A DNA stretch of 64,000 bases. Source: Massospora cicadina. Taxonomy: Eukaryota > Entomophthoromycota > Entomophthoromycetes > Entomophthorales > Entomophthoraceae. How positions within the stretch are numbered: the stretch's first letter is position 1; each line of letters opens with the position of its first letter. Location: positions 62,001 to 126,000 of the forward strand of contig JAKSZP010005281.1 of the NCBI GenBank assembly GCA_022478985.1, read 5' to 3'. The notes below the pieces were generated by a model. That model ran no database searches and had not been told where the DNA came from. It saw nothing but the letters and a program-made list of their open reading frames with translations. This document shows, piece by piece, positions 32,537 through 46,508 of this stretch. The position numbers and the translations under genes were made by a program.

Positions 32537-35500
32537 ATCACCACTTTATCTGACTGTCCTTTTTCTTCACAATAAGGATCAGACTCACTCATTAACTTGA
32601 AGAAGGTACAAAGATCCCATGCACAATCAGTTTACTGATTTCTTCACTGACTACTGCTTTAGCAGTTTTGAATTGGTGGACAAGTCTCATTTGTATTGGC
32701 AGGTATTCCTCAGTGTTAACCTTATGATCACATTTTAGTGCATCTGGGGCCATAAACATCATGTTCAAATATCACCTAATATTTTTTGAATAGTTGTTAG
32801 ACTTCATCCTGTTGATTTTCTGTTAACCCATAAAGTTGCGCTTGATTAACCAGTAAATTAATACTTTTGACAATAACCACAAATGATCACATTTTCGTTA
32901 ATGTTCTAAAGTCATGGAACTCTTTGATTTTAGCCATCTGGTTTAAAAATCTTAAACAAAGTAAATTGGTTTTTATCCTTCAGTAGTTTTTATTTCAAAT
33001 TGGCAAATAGAGCTTGGATTTCACCTTGGTCCAGCATCATAATCCCCAGAGCTACCCTAGGCTCTAATCTCAATTTATTCCATGGGCAATAACTTTTCCA
33101 TAAAATTGTTTTTGAATTCTAGCGTTAACCCTATGTTACCTATTATTTGCATCCCCAGCGGAATTTTAGTTGTCATTTTTGTCCTCAATGGTATCACATG
33201 GTTTTTTAAAATCTGCTTTAACATTTCCCTGATTTTTCTTCCAATTAAATTTTATTAACAGGAATTATGCCATCATTGTAAAAATTAGATTTATAAAATT
33301 ATCTTCTTTTTCAAAGGAGTTATTCCTCTCTGTTGTTATACTAAGGGTAGTGTTTACCCCGTTATGATATAGTATTCTCTTTAAAATCACATTTGACACC
33401 ATACTTTCTCAGGTATCCGTTCTTTTAGGATGTCATAATTTTGATTTGCCAATACTATGGAAGAAGCTGCTACTATCAGTGATCCAAATAAAAGAGGAAG
33501 TGCACTTTATGCTCCACAGGATGTTGTAGTATCTGTTCCAGAAGTTCCATATTTCTTCCAGTTTTCCAAATCCAGAGAAATCTTCTATTGCTTCACCAAA
33601 TTAGTCAAAATGAAATTAATGAATGCTCCCCTGTCAATAATTGACCATACTCTTACTTAATTGACTATAATGTCCTTATAACACACTCATAATCTTTTAA
33701 TAAAGTGTTTACTAAAGAAGCAGCATTTTCTTGCCAAATCTAGATTATTAATTAATTGCATGGGTCAAAATCAGATAAAATTTTTTGATTGCACAGGTGT
33801 ATAGAGAAACATTCACATAATCAATTTTTGTAATAAAAAATTCTTCAGTGTTTTCAGCAGTTGTGATCTTTTAGTTAACTGATGGACATAAGGCTAATAA
33901 ACTTCTTTTACAATTTTGGGGTCATCCCTTTAACTTTGCTTAGGTGATAACAATTACGTCCAATCTAACCACAATGAAGGGCGGATCTGTTGTATCTTCA
34001 TTTACAGATAGATTAAAAATCCAAGTCATCTTTAAATGTGTCAGGAGAAAAAGGATTGATTGCAGTGCTAGATTGTTCCATAACTAGACTGATTGTACTG
34101 TTCATAAATCCTGCACAGTTTATTCTCTTTAGCTTGCCTATATTCACTTGTTCATTAGGCTTCTTGATCCAACATTGAGCGACTACATGTCCAATTTTCC
34201 ATGGTGGCAGTGGCTTTGAGTTTTTTGCCCTTTTTGGTCTTTCAGGCTTGTTTCCCTTTATAACTCAATTCTTTAGTTCCTTATTTGGCTAGAAAACTTC
34301 ACTATATTCTGATTTCTCACAGGAACAGCTTTGAAGGTTTAGTAAGATGCTTCAAATGTTGCTCTTGATAAACTGAGATACCCCACCATTAGTGATGTGG
34401 AAGTTTGGTTTGCAAGCGCCAAAAGATAGCGCAGTGCAAATCTCTGTAGGGCCAAAGCACTATTTGTATTGTTATCCGTGAATTGAAATCTGACAGAACT
34501 TTTGCTCTAGCCAGGATTTGTGCTTCTGGTAAAGTCAGTTTGTGAAAAAGGCTAATGTTTTGTCCTTTTGAAATTATAACTCCATAAAACCTTTTTAAGG
34601 CTAGCTATCTGCGCAGGGCTACCAAAATATCCATGATTGCTTCTTGGCGTCGCTAAATGTCCAATTGTCCCCATTAAGATGGGGCAACACCAGATTTTGA
34701 CAATCTGTGTCTAAGCAGTTCATCACTGTCACTGGTTTTGTTGGTTGCCATATCCAAACATCATCATTTTAAAATAGGCAGAAAAACGCCAAGGCATTAC
34801 CCCAGTGAAACATGAGTAATTTTGGCATATATATGAAAATTCTCTCGTTGCTAAAAGGCTGAATATTCCTTCTCAGCAACCTGACTAATGATATGGGTTT
34901 ATTCAGGTGTCATCTCTAATTTTGTAGTGAAAGCTCCTAGAATATTTCTTGGGGGTTGTACTTAATTAGCTATATTTTCATTTGTCTCGTTGTTGGCTTC
35001 ATTTGCTTCATCTGGGCGCAATCACATTTGTGATTTTCAAGTTCTTGTAAATGCATCGGCTTTGCACTACAACTTCATGGGTCTGGCAAAAGTATTCTCA
35101 ATACGCATCCCTTTCAATTTTCTGGAACAGTAAATCTCTAATTACATCAATCTCTTACCAGTTCAAGGGGTAACTTTTCTATAAAATTTGTTGTTGACCT
35201 TTGTAACTTGTTCTACTTCTTACTTAGCTTTCATTAATTGTTCATCCAAATTTAGTTAAATCATCTTGAGACGCAAGTTCAGTGTATTATTCACGGTTTC
35301 CAATTCTATTTACATCTTCCAAAGTTTTTTTTGTGTGACATTGGGCTACTAATTTTTCTTTAATCTTTAGCCTGAAAACTCCACTACCTCTGTAGTGAGC
35401 ATTAAATGTAAACTTTTCAGGTTTACTTCACAGGTTATAGGTTTCCGTTGAATTTGTTGTTGATATAGTAAAGGAATAAGTTGACAATAGTATGAAGACT

Positions 35501-35650
35501 ATTGTCCCAGTTAAGCTCTTCAACAAAATTGAGTATGTCCTCAACGCTAGACAGGTTCTAATATTTTCCTTATAATTCTTGAGGGTACTTCTGGAAGACA
35601 AAAAAATTTATTTTTGGCTCTCCCAAGTAGCTGTGAAAAACTTGGACAAT
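32537..35650 (-). pseudogene. Gypsy relic H (gag end, protease region, RT start)
   Basis: Read right to left: a damaged zinc knuckle WKIGHVVAQCWIKKPNEQV (about 34135-34200), where H and the last Cys remain; an unrecognisable protease stretch (33.0-34.0 kb); then LTENQQDEV (about 32805-32830), QLFKKY.VIFEHD, and an RT start KAVVSEEISKLIVHGIFVPS (about 32605-32665) ending LILIVKKKD (about 32555-32585), where element B's LTR begins. Many stops indicate great age. The rest of the element is not visible left of B. The 34.3-35.65 kb part may be gag but shows no firm motif. Confidence 0.6.
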
Positions 35651-38600
35651 GGAAACCCTATCCCTTAGAATCTAATTTCAAGATTTGACAAACAACAAAT
35701 AAATAGGATAAACATTTTCTCTTCCACTATAATCACAAGAGCACACAATATAGATTGTAAAACTATCTAAATGTTGTTCCAAGTGAGCCTTATACTACTT
35801 TTTATCAAAATAAAATTTAAGGCTTTTATAAGGGTAATTTCATTTCTGACGCTTCTGTTGGCGCCTCAATAGGAATGACATCCATCGCTGATAAATTTAG
35901 CCTCATAAGTCGTCCAAAATGTTAATTGCTTCATCTGTCTAGTCAGAATTCATTACTAACTATATCATGACCCATCCTGAGTTGAGTATCTGTAGAACAT
36001 GTCCCACCGCCTTCACTCACCCCAGCGTATTATCATTATTAAGCTAGCAACCTGTTTATGCAATGGGACCTCTTACCCAATAACAGCAGGTCGCATTACA
36101 TATTAGGTTAGCCTGCAAGTCACAGCCAACTAAATAGTTGTCAAAAATTAGCAACTACCAATAAACCATTAACAATTAGTGACAACTTTTATTTATTATA
36201 CAAAGTAATTAAATTATTAATCGTTAACAACAATTGGACCGCTTGTAACATTGTCAAGAATCCTCATTGACGGAACATTAGTAATCCAGTGGGATCAAAT
36301 CCCAGTGAATTAATTAAGATCCCAAAAGGTATAAATAATCAACAATAGTTACCATAAAAAATGAAAGCTCCCACATCTGATATGGAGTTTCTTATATTAA
36401 TTTAACACCAGCTGATAATCAGATAGCATAATCTAAAAATCCTGATAATGTGGGAATTCTAAAAACCAGATAGCATCCAGTTGGAGGCAATCTGGTACTA
36501 TAACAGGCCTTCCCAGAGCTCCTCTGGCAACACCATATGCCACTGAAGGCTTTACACCATCAGTATCATTATAATGGAGAAAATTCAAAGTTCTCACATA
36601 AACAGCATCATTATTTTACTAATAATGGATGTAACAGTGTCACCGTCAAAGACTGGTGCCAGGTTAATTCAATTATGCTTAAAACTTTCACTAATACCTG
36701 CACTTGCGTGCGATCCCCAAAGCCTCCCTAGAAAGTTATCACCTTGGATACTCTCCTAATGAGGCGTTGGATTAGCAAGCCTTGGAGATTGTTGCGGCTT
36801 TGGCCTAAAACATACAAAAATGTGGCATTACATGCATCAAATTCATGGCTTTTTGGACTAAGGGTTCAGCCTTGAAAAATCTATCTGCTGGTTCTTAAAG
36901 GTTAAAATACCCTCAGAGGCTTCTACACTGCAAAATCAAAGTCATACAGCGCTGTGGCCTCTCAGTGCGATGATGCATGATGTAATGGCAATGGAAACCA
37001 TACATATTTCATTCATAATTTTAATAGTGAAAGATTTATGGAGAGACAGTTATAAAGTCATATCTCAGTGATTTTATCTGCATCCACCTCCAACTGTTCA
37101 GGGATGAGGAGTGGTCAGATCTTATAATCACAATTCACAGGAACTGGGCAGAGTCTTAAACGGTGGCAACTAAAATTATTGGATACTGAAAAATGTATGT
37201 ATTGAGAGTTTGATCCTGGGAAACTCAACCGCAAATGCCTTAGGCTGGTCAGTGTTATGTATAAGGACATCTATCTAAGTACATAGCTTACTCAGTATTC
37301 AATCAATATTAAAATGGGTTACCTTAAACAACTTGATGTTAATAAAAAAACGCGAATGGGATCACAAAGTGATCCACAAGGGAATGTCTACTTCAGTGAA
37401 TTTTTTAAATTCTGAAAAGTGAGTGGCTAATACATTGCCAAGTGCCTTTGTTGCCAAGTAGTTGTGAAATTTTACAAACATGTGCCATGCTTTAAGGCAA
37501 TTAAAATAGCTTTTCTAAGATTCATCTGGTTGCAAAATTTTAAAGGTTGATTTGGGTTGAGAAGGAATATAAAACAGTTCTGCTCTTTTTGCTATCAGAC
37601 AGGCCACACAATGGCCCAGTCTTATCATACAATGGGAAAAACACCTTATATGGATATAATCCCATTGGGTTCACAAAGGTTATAAACAAAGTCTTACTCC
37701 AACCTAAGGCTAAGGAATGGCTACCAAGCAACTTGACAAAGAATTGTATCTTAACAACATCAAGAGCAGAAAGGTGCCCACAAAAAAGCATGGTAATGTG
37801 AGATTGTAAAGTGCCCTGAGGTGGAATATGAGCCATTTATGAATTCAAATTTTTTTATACTATATGGACAAGTAATGTGTCCCAAGCCTATGCAACCTCA
37901 TCATTCCCAGAAGGAATGAATGGAAAAGGAATAATGACGCTGGCAGAAAGTGGTCCTGAGGAGGAAAACAAGAAGGGTTGAAAGGCAAAGCCTTTTTAGA
38001 AATTGGCATCCAACATTAAAAAGAAATTTACCAGTTTTTCAAAAAAAAACTGGTCAGAAAAAACAAACCCAAAAAAATTTTGTCCACTAAAACATCAATA
38101 GCGTATCTAAAAGTTGATTAGCAACCATTGCCAAACTCAAAACTCGTTCAACTTCTCCAAGGGAGTAACCTCACTATATACAAAACTTAAACCCCTTTTT
38201 TTCACGCTTAGAACAGTGTGGCAATAGAGTATCCAATTCATAAGATGGCTGGCAATAAGATACCGATGCTGACAAACCGTTTGCACCAGTCTACAACACC
38301 TCAACATGTTTTGACAGATACCATCACCAAAAAGCCAACCTCTATCCACGACTCAATACACAACCCAAATAAGCTTTATACCCATGGGGTGGGAAGTTAG
38401 GATAACATCACCATAACAATTGCTGGTGGATGTATAGCATCTTAATGAGGGTGAGAAAGTACATAATTCGAAAAATAAACATATTAAATAGTCTAAATTT
38501 TAAAACTCAGGCCCATATCCAGTAGCAATTGATCCTGCGCTCAAACTGATACCCAACGTATCACTTGTGGTCCCTTCAGATTACCCTTAATCCATATTGA

Positions 38601-39400
38601 CGGGTTACAACATAATTGTCATGCTTAACAATCCCATGGAACTCAAATTTTTGAGATACAGTATGCTGGCAGGATTCTAGTAGCCATGGCCCATGACAAG
38701 ATTACTGTTAAAAGTCTTGAATTATTTTAGCATACGCCTTGATGCATCCTCACAAAAATTTCGTAAGTTCTGTTAAAAATACAAGCTGAGGAGTTGATAG
38801 TATGATAGGAGACCTGAAATGCTAGTTAAATGCTAGCCAGTTACGTCCCTGATAAGCAAACATCAAAATAGCAAGTCCAATGATATCCTAGAATACTGGT
38901 ATCCTCAGGGATGCGTATAATTCTAGACAAAGAGAATGATGACCCTGCAAATCTAAATAGGTAGTCATGCAATAGCAACGGTGAGCTATTATAAAAGACC
39001 ACTATTGTTTATGTCCTGGTCTCATATGACCTTAAACCTTAGACTTCAGATAGTAAAGTTATCATCAATGCGAAAAGCAACCACATGATCTTGAAGGTGG
39101 CCCTAGATCTAGGGAACTAAAAAGCATAGAGAATAACAATCTCTCCATCTACTCTGAGGGATACAAAATGGCTCCAAACTGCCACAGGTAGATTCAATCA
39201 TTTTAATTCACACTAATATCTGAAGATGGGGATTGACCTCTTTGACTTCTAGATTAGATTAAAAGAGAAGCTCAAATATGGACAATATCAAGTGCAAGAG
39301 GACAAAATGCTACAAGCGAACTTCCACAACAAATAAGCTGAAGGATTCCCTGGCTACCCTGAAGCTCACGTGATGGGACAGCAAAGAAGGGTGGTGTTAT
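35651..39400. other. AT-rich stretch without recognisable gene
   Basis: Only short frames. The overlapping opposite-strand frames at 37540-37836 match nothing I know. It may contain the lost 5' end of relic H or of the LINE that follows; I cannot show this. Confidence 0.4.
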
Positions 39401-41300
39401 TAATGGTAGACACACAAAATGTACTGAGCTCTCAAATAAACTGGACAGCAAAAGGTAAACAAAATTGACTTGCCGCCACTAAAGCCTGTTGGGGATGATG
39501 ACCAAAGAGAAATTGGGCGGTTTAATGAAATCCAATCCTGGGCTAAGATTAATCAGATTAAAATACCCAACAATAAGGTTTTAAGTTACCCCTATATCCC
39601 TAAAATCGAAATCAAATGTTTTTATGGCAAAGTTACATTATTACATGACCTGTAAATTGGTGACTGGAACCCTGGTTGACCTGGCAAAGATGGCACTCCA
39701 GATTGTTCATATTAGGATAAGTTGGAATCACCTCCAATAATATCATAGAAGAGGTAAAGCGCGTGCTAAAGTATCTAATAAGCAAGCCATTAACTCCTTA
39801 CAATATGTGCATAAAAATTCTTAATGCAAAATCATGACCATGTTGCACCAGATGCTTACTTTCCTGTTTAATCACTTCTTAATACTATTCATCAAATCCA
39901 TTTAAGTTATGAGAACTAGAATGTGTTTCCGTACAAAAGGTGTTCAAATGAAATTCTGAAACTGTCATCTAATAGCACTAAGAAATGCAGTCATAAAATA
40001 CCTACAATAATCCTGTTGTACTGACTGATGAACACGGCACCTAAGATCTTCCACAAATTTTAGAACAGGTTTATCAAAAGTTTGACTATATTTGAGAGCA
40101 TCAACTCAAATTTAGAGCATTCTAAAGGACACACAAGGATCCAAGAATGGCTATCTAATGTTCTTAGACATGTAGAAGGCTTATAATCAGATAGCATGAT
40201 CCTTTCTGAAATTATAGTGAGTTGTTCAGAAGCTCTAAAAGTTTTGTAAATGGGTGATTTACTCTACTCAAGTCTTACTACCTAGGTCTTGTCACCAACA
40301 GTTCATTTGATGAGAATACAATCAGACAGGTTTTTCTCTGAGATGACCCATGTCTCCAATTCTATTCAACTTCACTCTAAATATCATGTAAACAGTGGTG
40401 GAGTCAAAAATCTGGAGTATTTCTTACCTCAAACAATGAATTGTCAGGATGAAAGCATTCACAGATTACATGGGGTGGGGATTATCACTAAGAATGACTT
40501 TTCTGGCATTAAAGAGATTCTCAGCCTTTACCATTTGGCGTTGGATGAGATAATCAATATTAAAAAGATGTCATTAAGATCAGTGAACTTCAGCTCCACC
40601 CACCTGAAAAACTAATTCTAATCTTATGCAATAGTTCTGGTACTTGTGGATAGTGTACAACGTGAAGGGTCCATAGGTTAAAGAGATGTAACAAGCGGTG
40701 CTTCCATAATGTCAGTCTGGATGGCATTCTAAAGCCCATCCGCTTAAGGTTTAAAGGTAAGGTGCAGATAATCAAATATATATCCTGTTAAAGCTTTGGT
40801 ACATAGCTCACGTGCTACAGCTGAGCTTAATACTATAATGAAAAAGTCGCTTCTATGTGCCTTCATTTGGTATAAATCCAAAACAGCGCCAATCACCCTT
40901 GGTACTCTATTCTGGCCCAAATTAAAAAGGTGGCATAGAGCTTATTGCTTAAAACCCACGCATGAAGTATAAGGCAAAGACTTTTATCCATATGAAGAAG
41001 ATTTATATGTGCAGCCTAGCTTAGCTTGAGAAACAAACTGGGCCTAGAGTCAAGGAGTACCAGAACCCCTTTCAATGTGATCTTTAAGGGGATTGATGGC
41101 GATCAACCCAAATTCTGAAAAATCGGCAGAAGAACTCATATCAATGTCAGTTTTTCAATCAAATAGTTTGGCTATGTGGTTGGCCATTTGCAATTACAGC
41201 ATGAAACCCCAGCTAGATCTGATGAATATTGATTCCCAAAAAGTCAGTAATAAGTGATGCCATGACATAGGTAGAATAAAATTTAGTCAGAAACAAGTTT
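39400..41300 (+). pseudogene. Second LINE relic (endonuclease trace and reverse transcriptase)
   Basis: On the + strand, a GDWNPG piece near 39659 may be the endonuclease GDFN motif. The RT shows FLDM-stop-KAYNQIA (about 40161-40196; family LDMEKAYDQ), then IRQVFL (about 40320) followed by DDP and SPILFNFTLNI in a shifted frame (about 40350-40385; family RQG.PLSP.LFN), and IITKNDFSGIKEILSLYHLA followed by a DEIINIKKM piece (about 40483-40570; family D...I...F...SG..IN..KS). The order is right for a LINE RT, the decay is severe, and it differs from LINE-1. Boundaries are uncertain. Confidence 0.6.
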
Positions 41301-41686
41301 GCAAATAAGGCATTTAGAATCCTATGCAGGAACTTAAAGGTCAAAATTGGTAAACAACCCTAAATCCACTGCCAAGTCCAACAAAACCACACTTGCTTTA
41401 GTGACTAGGTGGAGGAGGGCCACAATATGAGCTACAACCTCATAAAGCTGATAGTGCCTTAACGATAAATTTTTTGGCCTACCACCAGCATTCAGCCACA
41501 TGGCAGACTTTACACCAGGCAATAAGAATAGACGAGCACTACATCTTGGAATATGCTTATAAGTATTACCCAGTATTTGCCAATCCTGAAGCGGGTATTG
41601 GCCATAAATATTATGTGATGCATGTTTAGAAAACCCTGATTGATAATGAGGCTCTCACTCTAGCAAACAATCGTTATATTAACACC

Positions 41687-41691
41687 TATTG
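41687..41691. repeat. Target-site duplication TATTG, left copy (element D)
   Basis: TATTG precedes the 5' LTR of D and is repeated at 57341-57345 just after the 3' LTR. Confidence 0.8.
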
Positions 41692-44138
41692 TATAAGACC
41701 TCAGGTGACATATATCAAGATGGATAAGGTTTTGCATCACATCAGGACAAAAAAGGGTACAAATCCTAAGGCTTTCTCACTTACTTAGTTAACTAAACTA
41801 GGACTTACCCTTTATGTAGGTGGGTAGCGGTAGCCCCTCTGTCTAAATCCCCCACCCCCAAAGTTACCTCTAGTTCTAAAGCTACTACCATTTATGAAGC
41901 ATTTTTCGCAATCTGTGCAGAAATTATCAATTTTGCCACAAACTTGGAAGTGTTTTTAATATTAGGGCTATCCGGGCAAAGCTCACTCTTAAGTATAAGG
42001 TGCTAAGAGGCGCCCTAGTCATTGAAGCAAACCTGACACCTGGGATAAGCCCAGTTAAACTTTTTTACTAAAAAACCTTCCTATATTCAAAGGTTAAAGG
42101 AAAAGAGCGCCATACATGAGGTGATAGTTATAATGGTAAACGCCTTCTAATGGTTGTTCTGAAATGTTTGTTAATTGGGCTAAAGCCATAGCCTCCAAAC
42201 AAGATAAAGCACCAAAAAATTAAATCACATGTCTGTTGGCTACGCAGTCATCTTAGGAGTTACAGCACTATCAAAGAGATGTCTACACTGAATATAAACA
42301 TGTGGGTTTTTTCCATAAGGAGTGGCAGCACATAAATGCTGCACTGTTTTTGCTATGGGGTGTCATTCATGACGTCCATGGTGCCATATTTCCAATTCTT
42401 AAAAGAAGATAACTTTTAAAGCCTAAAAAATTATATCAATTTCATTAAACTTTATTTAGGGATTTTAGAAGCTGAAGTTTCTCCAAGCAACTTTGCTGGC
42501 TAATATATACACTTGGAGTATGAGAACTGAGGAATTGCATTTGACGAAGATCCTGCAGATTTTGTGAACAACACGGTCCTTGGGGCCCAGTACCAAGAAT
42601 TTTGAACCTTGAAATTCACATATAAACCTATTCTAGACAGTATTATGGGATTCTAGGCCATTTTAAAATTTTTGATTAAGATTAACTATATTAATTCAAC
42701 TAAGCTTTGATTCATTTTCAAATGGCCATTTATTACTAAATATGGTGTAATGTCATATATATGCCTTGGTTTGATTTTAAATTTGAATTTTTTGATTTAT
42801 TTATGAGGGTCAAGGCCATTACCACCCGCCTGTTTATCCTTAGTATTCCACTTAGGGGAAACTAAGGCTATCTGGTGGTCAGGTATATTATTAACCATCA
42901 CAATAGTATCAACAGATAAAAGGAATATTGTAGTATTATGATTAATTGCAACCTGAAATTAATTAATTAACTTTATGAAAAAAACCGCTTAGTAATGTAA
43001 CAAACTGGCACCTTCTAGTAAGCCACAAAGGAATTGAGAGCATCAGCCAGGTAATTGACCATACACATGTTACTAATCATAAATTTATTTCTTAAGTTCA
43101 ATTGTTACAAGCTTTTGGTAGGGTTGTTTCTTGGAGTATTTTATAGCAATACTAAAGATAAGTAATATTCCTTGACCTAAGGATAATGTATAAAAAGAGG
43201 CAACTTCTTTTCATAACTAGCTAAAAAGATTAGTTCATTCTTTTGTCCACCATTCAAGGGTGAAGTTTATACAAATATCAATAAAATAAGTTAGTTTTAG
43301 ATTTTTAGGCTTTCAAATCTGTTCTTTATTTATTTTTTGTAGGTTGCTAGAAAACAGAACTGAAGAACTCCACTTCTTTTAAGCTCATTTTTTAAGTAGA
43401 AATAGAATAAAATAAGCTATCTATAAATATATTACTATCTGAAATTACTGTTAAAACATTTTGGGCTTCAATCTCATAGTTAGGCTCAAATGGGTCATTC
43501 TGTTGGTCAAAACCCCCTAACAATACTATATCTTTTCAATAACGCATTAAATATCAAAACTAGGTGATCTAGTGGCCCAAATAGTAACTTTTGTGGTCTA
43601 GGAATCCACAATTTTGGTGAAATTCATCTAAACTGAGCCTCAAAATTATTCAATCTCATTATATCCCATCTAGTCTTGGTATATTTAAAATTGATGGTCT
43701 TTTATATAGGTTGTTAACGCCAGTATGCTATGTTCTATTATAAATCAAAGCTATTTGATATTGAGGCAAATCTTCAACTGTCACAGGGGAATAGTATAGG
43801 CTTGATCCTAAGAGCTAGAATCACATGACCCTGTGCTACCCACCTCCTAGTATAAGAACCAATAAGATTCACTTAAAAAGTTGTTGGTATTATTTTTGTA
43901 TTTTCCTGTTTGTTTAAGTAAAAACTTTTTACTTAAAACCCCCTTTTATTATTATTTTTAATAAATTAAACATTGAATGGGAACTAACTTATACATAGGC
44001 TCCTCTCTGGTCCCCCTCCAATGCACCTCTTTCCAGCCGCTCAGACTAGCGGTGCCTTGTGGACTGTGGATGCCTTTGTGGGTATGTTAGAACCTACAAA
44101 GGAAGACTAGTTTTTCCTTGGCACTTTAGGTTTTGAAA
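41692..44138 (+). repeat. 5' LTR of element D, with internal insertion
   Basis: Matches the 3' LTR in two blocks: 41692-~42160 (for example GGTTTTGCATCACATCAGGAC and TAAGTATAAGGTGC) and ~43770-44138 (GGGAATAGTATAGGCTTGAT and AACATTGAATGGGAA). It starts TATAAGACCTCAG where the 3' LTR has TGTAAGACCTCAG. The middle ~1.6 kb has no match in the 3' LTR. Confidence 0.8.
42160..43770. mobile_element. Unidentified insertion in D's 5' LTR
   Basis: About 1.6 kb present in the 5' but not the 3' LTR of D. It contains a TATAAAAAG (about 43189) and, some 90 bases on, an AATAAAATAAG poly-A-signal-like site (about 43281), as in an LTR. No coding motif was seen and the exact ends were not found. Confidence 0.5.
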
Positions 44139-44240
44139 TTATAACTAATCTAAAAATATAGCGGTGAAACTGTTGGTTCAAAATCTCTTGACTTTGAACA
44201 AAACTCTGCCACTAACTAAAGTTTATTTTCCATCTTAGGA

Positions 44241-44520
44241 GTGATCATCACCTTTTGTATGAGGAATACTCTTGTTAATGTCATAAGGCATGTTTTATTA
44301 GATTGTTCTACACACCTCACAACCCCTTTGTATACCTCACTCAAGTGTAAGGTTCCAGATGTTGCGGCTTCACCTAATGCTCTTACATTAAGACACAACC
44401 TGGTGTTAAAATTTCACAATGGTGAGGAAGCAATGGGAATAGTAGTGAATTCTTTTGAGGAAGGGATGAACACCTCGCTGTCAACTATTTCACCAATTGC
44501 CTTTACAAAATAAATTTTGA
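44241..44520 (+). pseudogene. gag relic of element D
   Basis: An open stretch of 90 codons follows the 5' LTR (NVIRHVLLDCSTHLTTPLYT, RHNLVLKFHNGEEAMGIVVN). It lies where gag should be, but no zinc knuckle or strong family motif is visible, so the call rests mainly on position. Confidence 0.45.
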
Positions 44521-44958
44521 GTTGGAATAAAAGATTGTGGGATCAGCCACTTACAAGACAAGACTGGGGATATTACTCAGAGGCTGATTATACGCCTTCC
44601 CAGGGTTTTATTATCCATAATGATTCATTTTGACCAGCCTCATTCTGAGTAAATTACTCTTATACCGCAATATCTCAAATGACCCTCTAGGAATGATTAT
44701 AATCACTATTGAACCTGCAGACCCTATAATATCAGCTTATTGCATCTCTATGTTTCACCAAATGTAAGAAAAGTTCCATGTAAACCCAGATTATAATGCT
44801 CTTTTAGGCGTGCGCCCCTTATTTACCCTGAAGATCTTGAATCACCTCATCTATCCTATTCTTAGGCAGCGGTTATTCCCACTCTGTTCAAAAGCAGATA
44901 CACAAAGGTTAGAAAGAACTATAATTCTAAAAAATTCGTTTCTATTATTTGTTCCTCA

Positions 44959-45300
44959 ATGAAAATAAATTTTGGCCGCTCTTATTTCTTATTCCCTATT
45001 CATATCATGGTAGGACAGCTTAAGGTAAAGGTAACTGGTCTAGTGGACACTGGTGCCATGGGGAATTACACTAAACTTAAGGATGTGCAATCTTTGGATC
45101 TTAAGGTCACCCCAGGTTTTTCTGTCATAAGACATGTTGGATTCCCATGCACACACTGCCTCTTTTTGAACCACTGTGTTTTGTGTCTCATGATTACAAT
45201 CTGTGTCCAACTTTGCATCGAATTTTAGAGTTGTTGTATCCAGTAATTTTAGTTAGGATGATGGCGTTGCCAGTTATTTAGTATTGACTTGAGCGGAACA
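44959..45300 (+). pseudogene. Aspartic protease relic of element D
   Basis: VKVTGLVDTGAMGNYTKL carries the canonical D-T-G (about 45033-45075) and is nearly the same as E's LVDTGAMGNFIS. The downstream flap region is shifted. About 89 codons are open from 44959. Confidence 0.85.
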
Positions 45301-45639
45301 CATTAGCCTTTACTAAAAACTATCTCTTGGGTGAAATTCATATCCTTCCCGCGTTAGAAAAAGGCAATACAGTAGCAGAAACTGTAGTGTACTCTCCTAC
45401 TGGTATTGTGTCTGAGCTTCCCACTTTACCTCTTATTCTCTTGACGTTTAAGTGAGTTTTTGATGTGGACAATGTTTATAAGCAGTCAGATCACTTAAAT
45501 CTGATCTGAGTTTCCAGTTAAGGGTAGACTTCATTAAAATTTGTCCCATATATCCCTGCACAGGTGAGGAGGACCAGGTATATGATACTTGGATCAAAAC
45601 ATGGTGATGAAGCGGTGTATGGTCAATAAACCGCTCCTG

Positions 45640-46087
45640 TGTCCTCTCCCGTAGGCTTTGCACAGAAGCCTGATGGTACCTTGAGACAATGCATGGATTA
45701 TGGCCACTTAATAATGTTATGGTCCAGGATTCACATCCTTTATCCTTGGAGGCAACAATTTCTCAGGCAATTTCAATGTCAAAGGTTTTTTTCTAATTTG
45801 ATTTGGTGAACTCTTTCCATCAGGTGCAGGTCAAGTCAGGCCAGAAGTAGATGATGACAATTTGCACTCAATATGGAATCTATTAGTTTGAAGTTATGCC
45901 TTTTGTCTAAGAATGCCCCAGCAGTTTTCAGCGCCAGTTTGATAGCACCTTAAGAGATTTCATATTTTCTGTGCTATTTCTTATGTAGATAAAATCTTGA
46001 TCCAATCACCCTATGGTGAACAATACAGCAATGATTTGGTAGCAGTGGCTGCAGCGCTCCACAAATCTGGTATGTTTTCTAAGCCAT
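45640..46087 (+). pseudogene. Reverse transcriptase of element D, left part
   Basis: Pieces: AQKPDGTLRQCMDYG (about 45660-45705), a KNAPAVFSA-type motif in shifted frame (about 45910-45940; family KNAPATFQ), and DKILIQSPYGEQY (about 45990-46025), where the YIDD box is degraded to D-K. It ends ALHKSGMFSKP at 46087, exactly where element C's duplicated target begins. RT coding resumes beyond C at about 52604. Confidence 0.8.
46083..46087. repeat. Target-site duplication GCCAT, left copy (element C)
   Basis: GCCAT directly before C's 5' LTR, repeated at 52599-52603. Confidence 0.92.
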
Positions 46088-46504
46088 TATCAGGACTCGA
46101 GATAAAAAAAGTATCAAATTCCTGTCTTCCAAATCTGGCCGTGCTGGATCAGTTGTCAAACCTAACTAAGAAAAAACTCTTTCAGGATCATCCTCACCTA
46201 TTCCTGAGTCACGTGGAGCGGCCTTTCCACCCTTTCAGTCAGGTGAGCGATGCTATCCATTGAGGATGCCCTCAAGGAGGCCATTCTGGAAGATCAATAA
46301 AGATCCTGATCAGATGAGGCTCCAAAGATCCTGAAGGCACCAAGTCCTGATGCACCCTATAAATATCAAAGCATTTTAATTTAATAAATTATTTGGTAAA
46401 CTAACTCATTTTTTTCTGTTTCCTCTTCAGTGCTCTTTTCCAATTTTTCCAGCTTCGAGCCACTGCAAACCCTGGCGCCAGTCCAAGGAACTGTAGTGCT
46501 GACA
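46088..46504 (+). repeat. 5' LTR of element C
   Basis: Near-identical by eye to 52184-52598. It has a TATA-like CCCTATAAATATC (about 46359) and an AATAAATTATTTGG stretch that may signal polyadenylation (about 46383). The initial TG has become TA. Confidence 0.95.
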
Positions 46505-46508
46505 GAAG

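Noticed and set aside
33457..33660. 67-codon + frame in relic H
   Set aside because: No motif, antisense to the expected protease region of H, AT-rich.
37540..37836. Overlapping 98- and 84-codon frames on opposite strands
   Set aside because: Neither shows a recognisable domain and each is a shadow of the other; no support for a gene.
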